64,000 bases of DNA from Oscillospiraceae bacterium (GTDB lineage Bacteria > Bacillota > Clostridia > Oscillospirales > Acutalibacteraceae). Below, piece by piece: positions 47,002 to 56,622 of this stretch. The stretch spans positions 62,001-126,000 of the forward strand of contig SVPA01000002.1 of the NCBI GenBank assembly GCA_015066085.1, given 5' to 3'. Positions within the stretch are counted from its first letter, which is position 1. The number at the start of each line of letters is the position of its first letter. The notes under the pieces are model-generated. The model was not told the DNA's origin, made no database searches, and was given only the letters and a program-made list of their open reading frames with translations. A program made the position numbers and the translations under genes.

Positions 47002-47499
47002 ATGCTTCTTGATTTGAAGCCGTTATTTGCGGGCAGCAGAAATGAACTGTCGGTAGAACACGAAATGGATTTGTCTGAACTTAGTTTCCTTGGCGTCAAA
47101 CCACTTCGCTCTCCCGTGGCAATCAGCGGAAAGATTGTCAGCCGCGCAGGTATAGTTGAATCTAATCTCGGTTGCAAGGTCAGTTATGTCGGTTTTTGCG
47201 ACCGCTGTCTTAAAGAGACGGTGCTTTCTTATGTCGTAAACATTAACCGAACTATCGTGTCAAGCCTTGAAAATGAGGAAAATGACGATATAACGGTTGT
47301 CCCCGATATGATGCTTGACCTTGATGACTTCTGTTATGCTGACATTGTAATGAGTCTTCCCACAAAGGTTTTGTGTAAAGACGATTGCAGGGGACTTTGC
47401 TCCGTCTGCGGAAAAAATCTTAACGAGGGCGACTGCGGTTGCTCAAAAAGTGAGGTTGACCCCAGACTTGCGGCATTGGCAGAACTCCTAAAAGAATAA
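47002..47499 (+). CDS. YceD/DUF177 family protein
   Basis: 165 aa with CDRCLKETV and C-terminal CKDDCRGLCSVCGKNLNEGDCGC; directly upstream of rpmF. Confidence 0.93.
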   Translation: MLLDLKPLFAGSRNELSVEHEMDLSELSFLGVKPLRSPVAISGKIVSRAGIVESNLGCKVSYVGFCDRCLKETVLSYVVNINRTIVSSLENEENDDITVVPDMMLDLDDFCYADIVMSLPTKVLCKDDCRGLCSVCGKNLNEGDCGCSKSEVDPRLAALAELLKE

Positions 47500-47533
47500 T
47501 CTACCAAACAAAAATTTTTAAGGAGGTGCTGAA

Positions 47534-47716
47534 ATGGCAGTACCGAAGAGAAAAACTTCTAAAGCAAGACGTGACAAAAGACGTAATAATTTATGGAAGC
47601 TTACTGCTCCCACCCTCGTTAAGTGCGAGCGTTGTGGCGAATACAAGCGTCCTCACAGACTTTGCACCGCCTGCGGAACCTATAACGGACGCGAAGTTGT
47701 AAAAGTAGAAGACTAA
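47534..47716 (+). CDS. rpmF: 50S ribosomal protein L32
   Basis: [56 protein letters not shown]. Confidence 0.98.
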   Translation: MAVPKRKTSKARRDKRRNNLWKLTAPTLVKCERCGEYKRPHRLCTACGTYNGREVVKVED

Positions 47717-47770
47717 TGGAGTAGAGGAGGAGCAATCCTTCTCTATTTTTTTATAAAGAGGTGATATAAA

Positions 47771-49069
47771 GTGTCGGTAAAAATTTATGATGTTGAGAAG
47801 AAAAGTCCCGCCGCAAAGGCTCGGATAAAAAAGGGAAGCACTCTGGTTTCAATTAACTCAAATGAAATTATGGATGTTCTCGACTACCGTTTTTATCAAA
47901 AAGAAGAAGAACTTAACCTTGTTGTAAGAAATGAAAAGGGTAAAGAAAAAACCTATAAGATAAAGAAAGGCGAGGACTGTGAACTAGGTCTTGTTTTTGA
48001 CAGTTATCTTATGGATTGTCAGCATTCTTGCAAGAATAAATGTATCTTCTGTTTTATCGACCAACTGCCCAAAGGACTTCGTGAAACCCTTTATTTTAAG
48101 GACGACGATTCAAGACTTTCTTTCCTTTTCGGTAATTATATTACCCTGACCAACCTGACCGAACACGAAATTGAGCGTATAATAAAAATGCATATAAGCC
48201 CCGTCAATATTTCGGTTCATACGGTAAATCCCGAACTCCGCTGTGCAATGATGAATAACCGCTTTGCCGGGGAAACCCTCGATATAATTAAGCGTTTTGA
48301 CGATGCGGGAATAAAAATGAATTTTCAACTTGTTTTAGTCCCCGGTTATAACGACGGAAAGGAACTTGAGCGAACGCTGACCGAACTTTCAAGGTATAAA
48401 AATGTCGAATGTATTGCTTCTGTTCCCGTCGGTATTACAAAATTTCGGGACGGTCTTGAAAAAATAGAGCCTTTTACCAAAGAAACGGCAGAAAAGGTAA
48501 TCGAAATAACCGATAAAATCGGCGAGATTTGTAAAAAAGAATACTCAAACCGCTTGGTCTACGCCGCCGACGAGTTTTATCTTTTGGCAGAAAAACCCTT
48601 GCCGAGTTTTGAAGAATACGGCGATTTTCCGCAACTTGATAACGGGGTTGGAATGTGGACCCTTTTTGAAAAGGAAAGTGAGGATGCGCTAAACGAAGTT
48701 CAGCCTCCCGTTTTACCCCGCAATATTTCCTGTGTCACGGGCGTTGCGGCCTATCCGCTTATAAAGTCTACTGTTGACAAGGCGACTTTAAAATGGCATA
48801 ATTTAAACTGTAAGGTTTTCCCCGTTAAAAACAACTTTTTCGGCGAAAAAATTACGGTTGCGGGCCTTGTGACCGGCTCGGATATAATAAATCAGTTAAA
48901 AGGGGAAAATCTGGGCGATACGCTCCTTATCCCCTCAAATATGTTAAGGTTTGAGCGAGACCTGTTTTTAGACGATGTCTCGGTTTTAGACCTTGAAAAA
49001 GAACTCGGAGTAAAGGTAAAAATAACCGAACCCGACGGTTATTCCTTTATAGAAGCGTTATCAGAATAA
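47771..49069 (+). CDS. DUF512/PDZ radical-SAM-like protein
   Basis: MDCQHSCKNKCIFCFIDQLPKGLRETLYFKDDDSRLSFLFGNYITLTNLTEHEIERI; GTG start; next to der. Confidence 0.92.
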   Translation: MSVKIYDVEKKSPAAKARIKKGSTLVSINSNEIMDVLDYRFYQKEEELNLVVRNEKGKEKTYKIKKGEDCELGLVFDSYLMDCQHSCKNKCIFCFIDQLPKGLRETLYFKDDDSRLSFLFGNYITLTNLTEHEIERIIKMHISPVNISVHTVNPELRCAMMNNRFAGETLDIIKRFDDAGIKMNFQLVLVPGYNDGKELERTLTELSRYKNVECIASVPVGITKFRDGLEKIEPFTKETAEKVIEITDKIGEICKKEYSNRLVYAADEFYLLAEKPLPSFEEYGDFPQLDNGVGMWTLFEKESEDALNEVQPPVLPRNISCVTGVAAYPLIKSTVDKATLKWHNLNCKVFPVKNNFFGEKITVAGLVTGSDIINQLKGENLGDTLLIPSNMLRFERDLFLDDVSVLDLEKELGVKVKITEPDGYSFIEALSE

Positions 49070-49088
49070 AAAAGAGAGGAAAAATCAA

Positions 49089-50411
49089 ATGGCGAAACCC
49101 GTTGTTGCCGTTGTTGGACGGCCTAATGTCGGAAAATCGACCCTCTTTAACAAACTTATAGGAAAAAGGATGTCAATAGTCGACGACACTCCCGGTGTTA
49201 CCCGTGATAGAATTTATGGGGATGCCGAATGGTGCGGTTATAAAATGATGCTTATTGATACGGGCGGAATTGAACACGGCACCGACGATGTCATTCTTGC
49301 GGGAATGCGAAATCAGGCAGAACTCGCAATCGAAATGGCTAATGTTATAATTTTTGTGGTCGATATAAAGTGCGGTGTTACCGCCTCTGATGCAGAGGTT
49401 GCGGCTATGCTTCAAAAAAGCGGAAAGCCCGTTGTCCTTTGCGTCAACAAGTGCGACAGTCTTGGAAATCTCCCCCTCGAGTTTTATGAGTTTTATAATT
49501 TAGGGCTTGGCGACCCCGTTGCCGTTTCTTCGGTTCACGGTCACGGAACGGGCGACCTTCTTGATGAGGTTGTAAAATATCTTCCAAGCGCTTTAGATGA
49601 TGAACTTGAAAGCGAAATTATCAATGTAGCGGTAATCGGAAAACCAAATGCCGGCAAATCTTCCCTTGTAAACGCCGTAACGGGCGAGGAAAGGGCAATT
49701 GTTTCGGATATTGCGGGAACAACCCGTGACGCTATTGATACTTTAGTGGAGAATGGTTTCGGCCGTTTTAATTTTACCGATACGGCGGGTCTTCGCCGAA
49801 AGAGTAAGGTCGACGATAAACTTGAAAAATATAGCGTTCTTCGTGCCAGAATGGCGATTGAGCGAAGCGACGTTTGTGTAATTATGATAGATGGAACCGA
49901 CGGCTTTACCGAACAGGATTCAAAGGTTGCGGGTCTTGCGCTGGAAGAGGGAAAGGCTTGTATTATTGCGGTCAATAAATGGGATATCGTCGAAAAAGAC
50001 GGAAGAACTATGGACGCTTACCGCAAAAGCCTTATGAAAGATTTTTCCTTTATGCCCTTTGCCCCGATAATCTTTATTTCGGCAAAAACAGGTCAGCGTC
50101 TTGACCGTCTTTTTGAACTTATTAAGTATGTTCACGAGCAGAATACAATGCGTATTTCTACCGGCCGTCTTAACGACATTCTCGCCGAAGCCACTGCCCG
50201 TGTTCAACCCCCGACAGACAAGGGAAGAAGACTTAAAATTTATTATATGACCCAGGCGTCTACAAAACCGCCAACCTTTGTTTGTTTCTGCAACCGTGCA
50301 GATTTGTTCCATTTTTCGTATCAGCGTTATCTTGAAAATCAGATACGCTCAACCTTCGGTTTAGAGGGTACCCCAATTCGTTTTGTTATTAGAGAAAGAG
50401 GAGATAAATAA
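49089..50411 (+). CDS. der: Ribosome-associated GTPase Der
   Basis: Two G domains: VVGRPNVGKSTLFNKLIG and VIGKPNAGKSSLVNAVTG; DTPGVTRDRIYG. Confidence 0.98.
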   Translation: MAKPVVAVVGRPNVGKSTLFNKLIGKRMSIVDDTPGVTRDRIYGDAEWCGYKMMLIDTGGIEHGTDDVILAGMRNQAELAIEMANVIIFVVDIKCGVTASDAEVAAMLQKSGKPVVLCVNKCDSLGNLPLEFYEFYNLGLGDPVAVSSVHGHGTGDLLDEVVKYLPSALDDELESEIINVAVIGKPNAGKSSLVNAVTGEERAIVSDIAGTTRDAIDTLVENGFGRFNFTDTAGLRRKSKVDDKLEKYSVLRARMAIERSDVCVIMIDGTDGFTEQDSKVAGLALEEGKACIIAVNKWDIVEKDGRTMDAYRKSLMKDFSFMPFAPIIFISAKTGQRLDRLFELIKYVHEQNTMRISTGRLNDILAEATARVQPPTDKGRRLKIYYMTQASTKPPTFVCFCNRADLFHFSYQRYLENQIRSTFGLEGTPIRFVIRERGDK

Positions 50412-51119
50412 ATGAGCCCAACCAGTATTTTAATTGCTATCGGAGTAATTATTTTTGCCTATCTTATCGGCTCTGTCAGTTTTTCGGTAATATTCTCTAA
50501 ACTCTTTACGGGAAAAGATGTAAGAAACTCAGGAAGCGGAAATGCGGGAGCAACCAACGTTCTTCGTACTGCGGGAAAACTTCCTGCAATTCTTACCTTC
50601 GTTTGCGATGCTCTTAAAGGCTTTGTTGCCTGTTTTGCGGGAAAAGCGGTCTTTTCTTATCTTTACGCCCTTCCCGAAACCTCCGAGGTTTTAAACCCAA
50701 TGTACGGGGCGTATATTTGCTGTATCGCCGTAATGCTCGGCCACATTTTTCCAATATTTTTTGGTTTTAAAGGCGGAAAAGCCGTCGCTTGCAGTGTTGG
50801 CACCTTTGCCGTTTGCTGTCCTTTGGCAATCGTTTTAGGGCTTTTAGTTTTTGTGCTTGGACTTATCTTTACTAAAATAGTTTCCTTAAGTTCAATCCTT
50901 GCAACCGTAACGGTAGTTTTGTCGGCAATTCTCTATTCGGTTTTCGGCCCCGAAACTGTGTCAAACGCCTTTTTCCCCGCTGTTGACTATAATATTGTAC
51001 CAACCGCTATACTTTCTGTTCTTGCGGGGGCAATAGTAATTTTAAAGCATAAAAGCAATATTGTTCGACTTTTAAACGGAACAGAAAAGAAAATTTCGTC
51101 TAAAAAGAAGGAGGCATAA
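50412..51119 (+). CDS. plsY: Glycerol-3-phosphate acyltransferase PlsY
   Basis: AYLIGSVSFSVIFSKLFTGKDVRNSGSGNAGATNVLRTAGK; GHIFPIFFGFKGGKAVACSVG. Confidence 0.97.
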   Translation: MSPTSILIAIGVIIFAYLIGSVSFSVIFSKLFTGKDVRNSGSGNAGATNVLRTAGKLPAILTFVCDALKGFVACFAGKAVFSYLYALPETSEVLNPMYGAYICCIAVMLGHIFPIFFGFKGGKAVACSVGTFAVCCPLAIVLGLLVFVLGLIFTKIVSLSSILATVTVVLSAILYSVFGPETVSNAFFPAVDYNIVPTAILSVLAGAIVILKHKSNIVRLLNGTEKKISSKKKEA

Positions 51120-52099
51120 TGGCTAAAATAACCGTTCTCGGAGCAGGCGGGTGGGGTCTTGCCCTAGCGCTTACTCTTTTTGAAAATAAACATCAGGTTG
51201 CCGTTTGGTCGCCCTTTGCTCAAGAGGTCGAGAACCTAAACGCTACAAGAAAGAACGATAAACTCTTAAAGGGAATTACTATTCCGAAAGAAATAACCGT
51301 AACCGATGATATATCTATATCTTCAGGTAGCGATATAACCGTTATAGCAACCCCTTCTTTTGCCGTTCGTCAGACTGCTAAAAGGCTTAAAGAGGTTGAA
51401 AACCACGGAATAGTTGTAAATGTTGCCAAGGGTTTTGAGGCCGATACAATGCTTCGTTTATCTGAGGTAATTAAAGAGGAACTGCCCTCTTCTTTTGTTG
51501 CGGTGCTTTCGGGCCCCTCCCACGCCGAAGAGGTTGCAAGAAAAATTCCGACAATGCTAACCGTTTCGGGAAGCGACCTTAATTCTCTTAAAACTGTTCA
51601 GCAAATCTTCTCTAACAATTTCCTTAGAGTATATACCAATACCGATATTGTTGGCGTTGAACTTGGCGGAGCCCTTAAAAATATAATTGCCGTTGCGGCA
51701 GGTGTCTGTGACGGAATAGGCCTTGGCGACAATTCAAAAGCCGCCCTAATAACAAGGGGTCTTGCCGAAATGATAAGACTTGGTGAGTCTATGGGTGCAA
51801 ATGCGTCAACCTTTTCTGGTCTTTCGGGTATAGGCGACCTTATTGTTACCTGCACCTCGGTACATAGCCGAAATCACCGTTTCGGAGAACTTGTAGGAAA
51901 GGGAACAAGCGTTAGCGAGGCTTTAGATACCGTAGGTACGGTAGAGGGTTACTTTGCCTGTAAAATGGCGTATAGCCTTGCTAAAAAATATAATGTAGAC
52001 GCCCCTATAATTCAGGTCTGTTACGAACTTCTTTATAACGGCTACTCGGTAAAAGATGTCGTAGAACCTCTTATGACCCGTCCTTTTAAAAACGAATAA
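51119..52099 (+). CDS. gpsA: Glycerol-3-phosphate dehydrogenase (NAD(P)+)
   Basis: ITVLGAGGWGLALALTLFENKHQVAVW; VLSGPSHAEEVA; ALKNIIAVAAGVCDGIGLGDNSKAALITRGLAEM. Confidence 0.98.
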   Translation: MAKITVLGAGGWGLALALTLFENKHQVAVWSPFAQEVENLNATRKNDKLLKGITIPKEITVTDDISISSGSDITVIATPSFAVRQTAKRLKEVENHGIVVNVAKGFEADTMLRLSEVIKEELPSSFVAVLSGPSHAEEVARKIPTMLTVSGSDLNSLKTVQQIFSNNFLRVYTNTDIVGVELGGALKNIIAVAAGVCDGIGLGDNSKAALITRGLAEMIRLGESMGANASTFSGLSGIGDLIVTCTSVHSRNHRFGELVGKGTSVSEALDTVGTVEGYFACKMAYSLAKKYNVDAPIIQVCYELLYNGYSVKDVVEPLMTRPFKNE

Positions 52100-52105
52100 A
52101 AAGCA

Positions 52106-52139
52106 AAAACCCGAAGACTTTAAGTCTTCGGGTTTTAAG
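52106..52139. terminator. Intrinsic terminator between convergent genes
   Basis: AAAACCCGAAGACTT-TA-AGTCTTCGGGTTTT. Confidence 0.85.
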
Positions 52140-52163
52140 TTATTGCTTATTTGTTGCGTAAAC

Positions 52164-52352
52164 TTAGTTAGCGCGAACAACCTTGCCTGAACGAAGGCAA
52201 CGGGTGCAGACATTGATTCTACGGGGTGAGCCGTTTACAATGGCCTTAACCTTTACAACATTGGGTTTCCAAGTTCTGTTGGTTCTTCTGTGAGAGTGAG
52301 AAACCTTAATGCCGAAAGCAATTTCCTTGCTGCAGATATCACATTTTGCCAT
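52164..52352 (-). CDS. rpmB: 50S ribosomal protein L28
   Basis: MAKCDICSKEIAFGIKVSHSHRRTNRTWKPNVVKVKAIVNGSPRRINVCTRCLRSGKV. Confidence 0.98.
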   Translation of the reverse strand: MAKCDICSKEIAFGIKVSHSHRRTNRTWKPNVVKVKAIVNGSPRRINVCTRCLRSGKVVRAN

Positions 52353-52538
52353 GGACACTGCACCTCCTCTTCTTAGAGTTCTAATCAATAGCAAGGGTTA
52401 TGATAACACAAATCATAAAAATTTGCAAGTCTTTTTTGAAAAAAATTATATATTTATTGTAAAAGTCTTGAAATTGTGTTAAAATGTCGAAAAAGGGAAG
52501 TAAAAGGCTTTCCAACCAAATTATTATGAGGTGTATTT

Positions 52539-53018
52539 ATGAAACGCGAAGGATATCTTTCCTGGGACGAATATTTTATGGGTGTTGCCGAACTTTCGGC
52601 TATGCGAAGCAAAGACCCGTCTACACAGGTGGGTGCTTGTATTGTAAGTCAGGATAATAAGATTTTATCGGTCGGCTATAACGGAATGCCCAAATCTTGT
52701 TCGGACGATGAGTTCCCTTGGGACCGTGAGGGCGGCGCTCTTGACACAAAATACTTCTTTGTTTGTCATGCCGAACTTAACGCAATTCTTAATTTCCGTG
52801 GCGGTTCACTCGAAGGTAGCAAGGTTTATACAACCCTTTTCCCTTGTAACGAATGTGCTAAGGCAATTATTCAGGCGGGCGTTTCTGAAATTATCTATAA
52901 AAGCGATAAATACGCTAACACCGAGTCAACTATTGCCTCAAAAATGATGTTCAAAGCCGCAGGTATTAAACTGACCCCTTATACCTTTGGCGATAAGGGT
53001 ATAGAGTTTAAACTTTAA
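52539..53018 (+). CDS. dCMP deaminase / ComEB family
   Basis: SKDPSTQVGACIVSQDNKILSVGYNGMP; CHAELNAILN; TLFPCNECAKAIIQAGV. Confidence 0.94.
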   Translation: MKREGYLSWDEYFMGVAELSAMRSKDPSTQVGACIVSQDNKILSVGYNGMPKSCSDDEFPWDREGGALDTKYFFVCHAELNAILNFRGGSLEGSKVYTTLFPCNECAKAIIQAGVSEIIYKSDKYANTESTIASKMMFKAAGIKLTPYTFGDKGIEFKL

Positions 53019-53970
53019 AATCAAAAAGTTCTTCGGCGAACCAAACCTTGTTTACCGTAAAGGTTTTGCCGTTTAGATAGTCTAAAATTCCGCCGTCGGT
53101 TTTAAAGTTAAAGGTTAGTTTGTAGGAATAAAGGGCTTGTCTTGTAAAGCCAAGTTTCTTATCGTTTGCAAGTTTGCCGTATTTTCCGTCGCCAAGAAGC
53201 GGGTGACCGACTGACGCCATATGTGCTCTTATCTGATGGGTTCTTCCTGTTAGCAGGTCAACCTCAATCAGAGATAAATTGTTCTTGCTTTTAAGAACAC
53301 GGTACCTTGTTTTTATTGTAAGGTTACCGTCCTGCTTTTCCGATTTAAGATAAACCTTGTTTTTGCTTTCGTTTTTCTCTAAAAAGCCTTCAAGGGTTGC
53401 CTCTCTTTTTTCGGGAGTGCCGTGAATAACGGCTAAATATTGCTTGTCAATTTCTCGTTCTTTTATCTTTTCGCAAAGTATTTTAAGCGCCTGTGCATTT
53501 TTGGCGGCAATTACAATTCCGCCTGTTCCTCGGTCAATGCGGTTTGCAAGCGACGGCTTAAAACTGTTTTCCTCTTCGGGACGAAATTCGCCTTTGTCAT
53601 AAAGATAGTGCTGAATACGGCCGATAAGCGTGTCGGAGTATTCTTTATCATCGGGGTGTACAAGCACCCCTTGTTTTTTGTCTACAAGAATAATGTTTTC
53701 GTCTTCATAAACAATATCAAGTTTAACGGGTGCCGATAAAAAGTCATATTTAGGGTCGCCTTTTTCAAAAAACTCGTCCTTAATCCAGGCCTCTACCGTG
53801 TCGCCAAGTTCAAGTTTAGTTGAAATTTCGGCGCGTTTGCCGTTAACCTTAATGTGTTTTGTGCGAATAAATTTATACATAAGTGAGTTAGGAAGGCCGG
53901 GCATAGCCTTTTGAATAAACTTATCAAGACGCTTTCCCGCGTCATTTTTTCCAACCGTAAAACTTTTCAT
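53008..53970 (-). CDS. RluA-family pseudouridine synthase with S4 domain
   Basis: GKRLDKFIQKAMPGLPNSLMYKFIRTKHIKVNGKRA; LANRIDRGTGGIVIAAKN; TGRTHQIRAHMASVGHPLLGDGKYG. Confidence 0.95.
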   Translation of the reverse strand: MKSFTVGKNDAGKRLDKFIQKAMPGLPNSLMYKFIRTKHIKVNGKRAEISTKLELGDTVEAWIKDEFFEKGDPKYDFLSAPVKLDIVYEDENIILVDKKQGVLVHPDDKEYSDTLIGRIQHYLYDKGEFRPEEENSFKPSLANRIDRGTGGIVIAAKNAQALKILCEKIKEREIDKQYLAVIHGTPEKREATLEGFLEKNESKNKVYLKSEKQDGNLTIKTRYRVLKSKNNLSLIEVDLLTGRTHQIRAHMASVGHPLLGDGKYGKLANDKKLGFTRQALYSYKLTFNFKTDGGILDYLNGKTFTVNKVWFAEELFDFKV

Positions 53971-54041
53971 ATATAAACTCCATTTATAAGATACATATAC
54001 TATAACATATTTTTCTGCTTTTTGGAAGAGGAGGAACAAAC

Positions 54042-54743
54042 TTGTCCGAAAATATTCATGCAGGTCACAGAAACCGCCTTAAAGAAGAAATTCTTTCGGC
54101 CGACATAACCGACCTTAAACCGCCCGAAAAACTTCTTGAAATGTTGCTTTTTTACGGAATACCCCAAAAGGATACAGCGGGAATTGCAAGGGAACTTATA
54201 AAAACTTTCGGGGATTTCAGCGGAGTGCTTGACGCCGATATTGAGGACCTTGTAAAAATAAAGGGTATGACAAGAAATGCCGCAAGTCTTATAAAACTTA
54301 TGCGTCCGGTTGGCAGAACCTATATTCTTAGCAAGTTCGGCGAAAAACAAACCCTTAAAAATCACGAAGAAATTGGAAATTATATACTTACAAGGTACTA
54401 TTCTTTAAACCGTGAATGTTTTTCGCTTCTCTGCCTTAACCGACTAGGTAAGGTTATCTCTTTTGAAATAATAATGAGCGGTAATGTCGACTCGGTCGGT
54501 GTGAGTATTCGCACAATACTTGAAAAGGTAATGAAGAGCGAGGCAACGGCGGTTGTTATCGCCCATAATCATCCCGGCGGAGTCGCCCTGCCCTCCTATC
54601 AGGATATTGAGATTACCAAATCTATAAAACAATCTCTCGATATAATTTCCGTGAATCTTGTCGACCATATTATAGTTGGCGATGCCGACTATGTGTCAAT
54701 GGCAAGTTCGCGAGAGTTTTCCTATCTTTTTAAAACCGAATAA
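54042..54743 (+). CDS. radC: RadC family JAB-domain protein
   Basis: KAT-region replaced by VVIAHNHPGGVALPSYQDIEITKSIKQSLDIISVNLVDHIIVG; TTG start. Confidence 0.93.
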   Translation: MSENIHAGHRNRLKEEILSADITDLKPPEKLLEMLLFYGIPQKDTAGIARELIKTFGDFSGVLDADIEDLVKIKGMTRNAASLIKLMRPVGRTYILSKFGEKQTLKNHEEIGNYILTRYYSLNRECFSLLCLNRLGKVISFEIIMSGNVDSVGVSIRTILEKVMKSEATAVVIAHNHPGGVALPSYQDIEITKSIKQSLDIISVNLVDHIIVGDADYVSMASSREFSYLFKTE

Positions 54744-54752
54744 ATAAAGTAA

Positions 54753-54797
54753 AAACGGCCATACTTATCATAGAACTCTATGAAAGGATGGCCGTTT
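54753..54797 (+). promoter_or_regulatory. Two-tier hairpin abutting a start codon and carrying the RBS in an internal loop
   Basis: AAACGGCCAT (54753-54762) / ATGGCCGTTT (54788-54797); inner TCATAG/CTATGA; SD-like AAAGG between arms; ATG at 54798. Confidence 0.75.
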
Positions 54798-55232
54798 ATG
54801 ATAGAACAGGATACAATTAAACTGCTCAGAGAATGTGATGCAGGGGTAAAAATGGGGACCGAGTCGATAGAAGATGTTATTGATAAGGTAAAGTCGTCTT
54901 CCCTTAGAAAATACCTTTCCGATTGCAAGGTGGAGCACGAAAAACTCAACACCGAAATTCAAAACTTGCTGGATAAATATAAGGATGAGGGTAAAGACCC
55001 AAATCCTATCGCAAAGGGAATGTCCTGGATGAAGACAAATATGAAACTTGCTATGGATAGTACCGACGAAACCATTGCCGACCTTATGACCGACGGTTGC
55101 AATATGGGGGTAAAATCTTTAAACCGTTACCTTAATGAGTATGAAGCCGCCGACGAGGTTTCAAAAGACATCTGCAAACGCCTTATAAATTTAGAAGAGC
55201 GACTCGCCGAAGACATCAGAAAATACCTGTAA
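54798..55232 (+). CDS. Small helical protein, DUF2383/ferritin-like-type fold suspected
   Basis: 145 aa, helical pattern IEDVIDKVKSSSLRKYLSDCKVEHEKLNTEIQNLLDKY...DETIADLMTDGCNMGVKSLNRYLNEY. Confidence 0.6.
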   Translation: MIEQDTIKLLRECDAGVKMGTESIEDVIDKVKSSSLRKYLSDCKVEHEKLNTEIQNLLDKYKDEGKDPNPIAKGMSWMKTNMKLAMDSTDETIADLMTDGCNMGVKSLNRYLNEYEAADEVSKDICKRLINLEERLAEDIRKYL

Positions 55233-55258
55233 AAAAACGCCCGTCAGGGCGTTTTTTA
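55233..55258. terminator. Intrinsic terminator between convergent genes
   Basis: AAAACGCCC-GTCA-GGGCGTTTT flanked by A and T runs. Confidence 0.8.
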
Positions 55259-56611
55259 TGTTTCGGTTGCAACTAAAAAGTCATACTGTTTTGCAATCTC
55301 GTTCCAGGTAACTGCCGAAACCGCACCGCTTGGTTCAATCCCGAACAGACGCTGAAAGGTCTGCACGGCGTTTTCGGTCTGTTCCCCGAAATATCCCGTA
55401 ACCGGAATTTTCGGAATATCGTTTATATAGTCTGCAATAAAACTTAAATAGGTCTGAAGGTCGGTGACCGCCTGACCTCTCATTCCCTCGCTTAAAACAT
55501 ACCCGGGGTATAGTTTTGCGCTTACTCCGTAAAAATCCGACGGAATAGCACTTACCGTGTTTATATAAACTTCGCTTAATTTGTTCCAGGTTTCTCTGCC
55601 GACAATACCGTCGGGAATAAGCCCGTAAAACTCCTGAAAGGCTCTGACCGCGTCTGCCGTTGTGCTGTCGTAAACTCCCGTAATCGGTACAATGTTAAAA
55701 GCCCCGTTAAAATAAGCGATAACGCTTAAATAATACTGAATAAGCCGAACGGGAGTACCGGTTGAGCCAATCTGTAAAAGGTTTTCGTAAGGAACCTGTG
55801 CTTCCTGCAAAGTGACCCCCTCGCTTATAAGTTCGGATAGGTTTTTAACCCCGACATAATAGCGTTTGATTCGGTACCAGGTGGCTTTGTCAACCTCACC
55901 CGTCTGATTAAGATTGAAAATTTGCTGAAAACTTCTGACCGCCGCCTCGGTCTGTGTGCCGAAAACTCCGTTTGGGTCGTCAATGTTTGGAATAGCGGGG
56001 TAATTTCTCCTTATTCTGTTAAGTTCGTCCTGAATGGTTTCAACGTCGTTTCCCGAATCGCCTATTCTCAGAGGAGTCCCCGGGTATGACTCGGGAATAT
56101 CTTCAACGGGAGCGTCGTTTATTATATCTATATCCTCGCCGTAATATCTTTGTAAAATCTGATAGGGGGTAAGCCCCGAATTCGCAAGGTCAACCGTACC
56201 CCATTGGGACAGTCCCGCACAGGTAGATGTCGTCCCGTTACAGAACTGCGTAAAAAGGGGATTAACCGTTCCTTGCCGTACTACATAGTCGTTAAAAAGT
56301 TCGTCAACTATATTGCTTATGTTCTCAAAAATATCTCGGTCTTTAACAAAAGCCTGGTCAAATGCGGTTGAATTTGTAATATCAAAATCGTACCCGCGGG
56401 AGGGGTACCACTCGTTATAAATTCGGTTCAGTGCATAGGTAGTAATAGCGTAAATATTCGCCCGAAGAGCATTTTCAGGCCAGTTAGGATATATCTCGCT
56501 CGATGCAACATTCTTAACATAATCGGCAAAAGGAACGGTTACATTTTCTGCCGGGGAATCGGGCGGACCCAAATGCACCGTAATGTTTTCGGGTATGGTC
56601 TGAATCGGCAT
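55256..56611 (-). CDS. SpoIID-like domain fused to multiple peptidoglycan-binding (PG_binding_1) domains
   Basis: FADYVKNVASSEIYPNWPENALRANIYAITTYALNRI; three repeats such as IGDSGNDVETIQDELN...GVFGTQTEAAVRSFQQIFNL. Confidence 0.87.
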   Translation of the reverse strand: MPIQTIPENITVHLGPPDSPAENVTVPFADYVKNVASSEIYPNWPENALRANIYAITTYALNRIYNEWYPSRGYDFDITNSTAFDQAFVKDRDIFENISNIVDELFNDYVVRQGTVNPLFTQFCNGTTSTCAGLSQWGTVDLANSGLTPYQILQRYYGEDIDIINDAPVEDIPESYPGTPLRIGDSGNDVETIQDELNRIRRNYPAIPNIDDPNGVFGTQTEAAVRSFQQIFNLNQTGEVDKATWYRIKRYYVGVKNLSELISEGVTLQEAQVPYENLLQIGSTGTPVRLIQYYLSVIAYFNGAFNIVPITGVYDSTTADAVRAFQEFYGLIPDGIVGRETWNKLSEVYINTVSAIPSDFYGVSAKLYPGYVLSEGMRGQAVTDLQTYLSFIADYINDIPKIPVTGYFGEQTENAVQTFQRLFGIEPSGAVSAVTWNEIAKQYDFLVATET

Positions 56612-56622
56612 ATAAAAACCTC

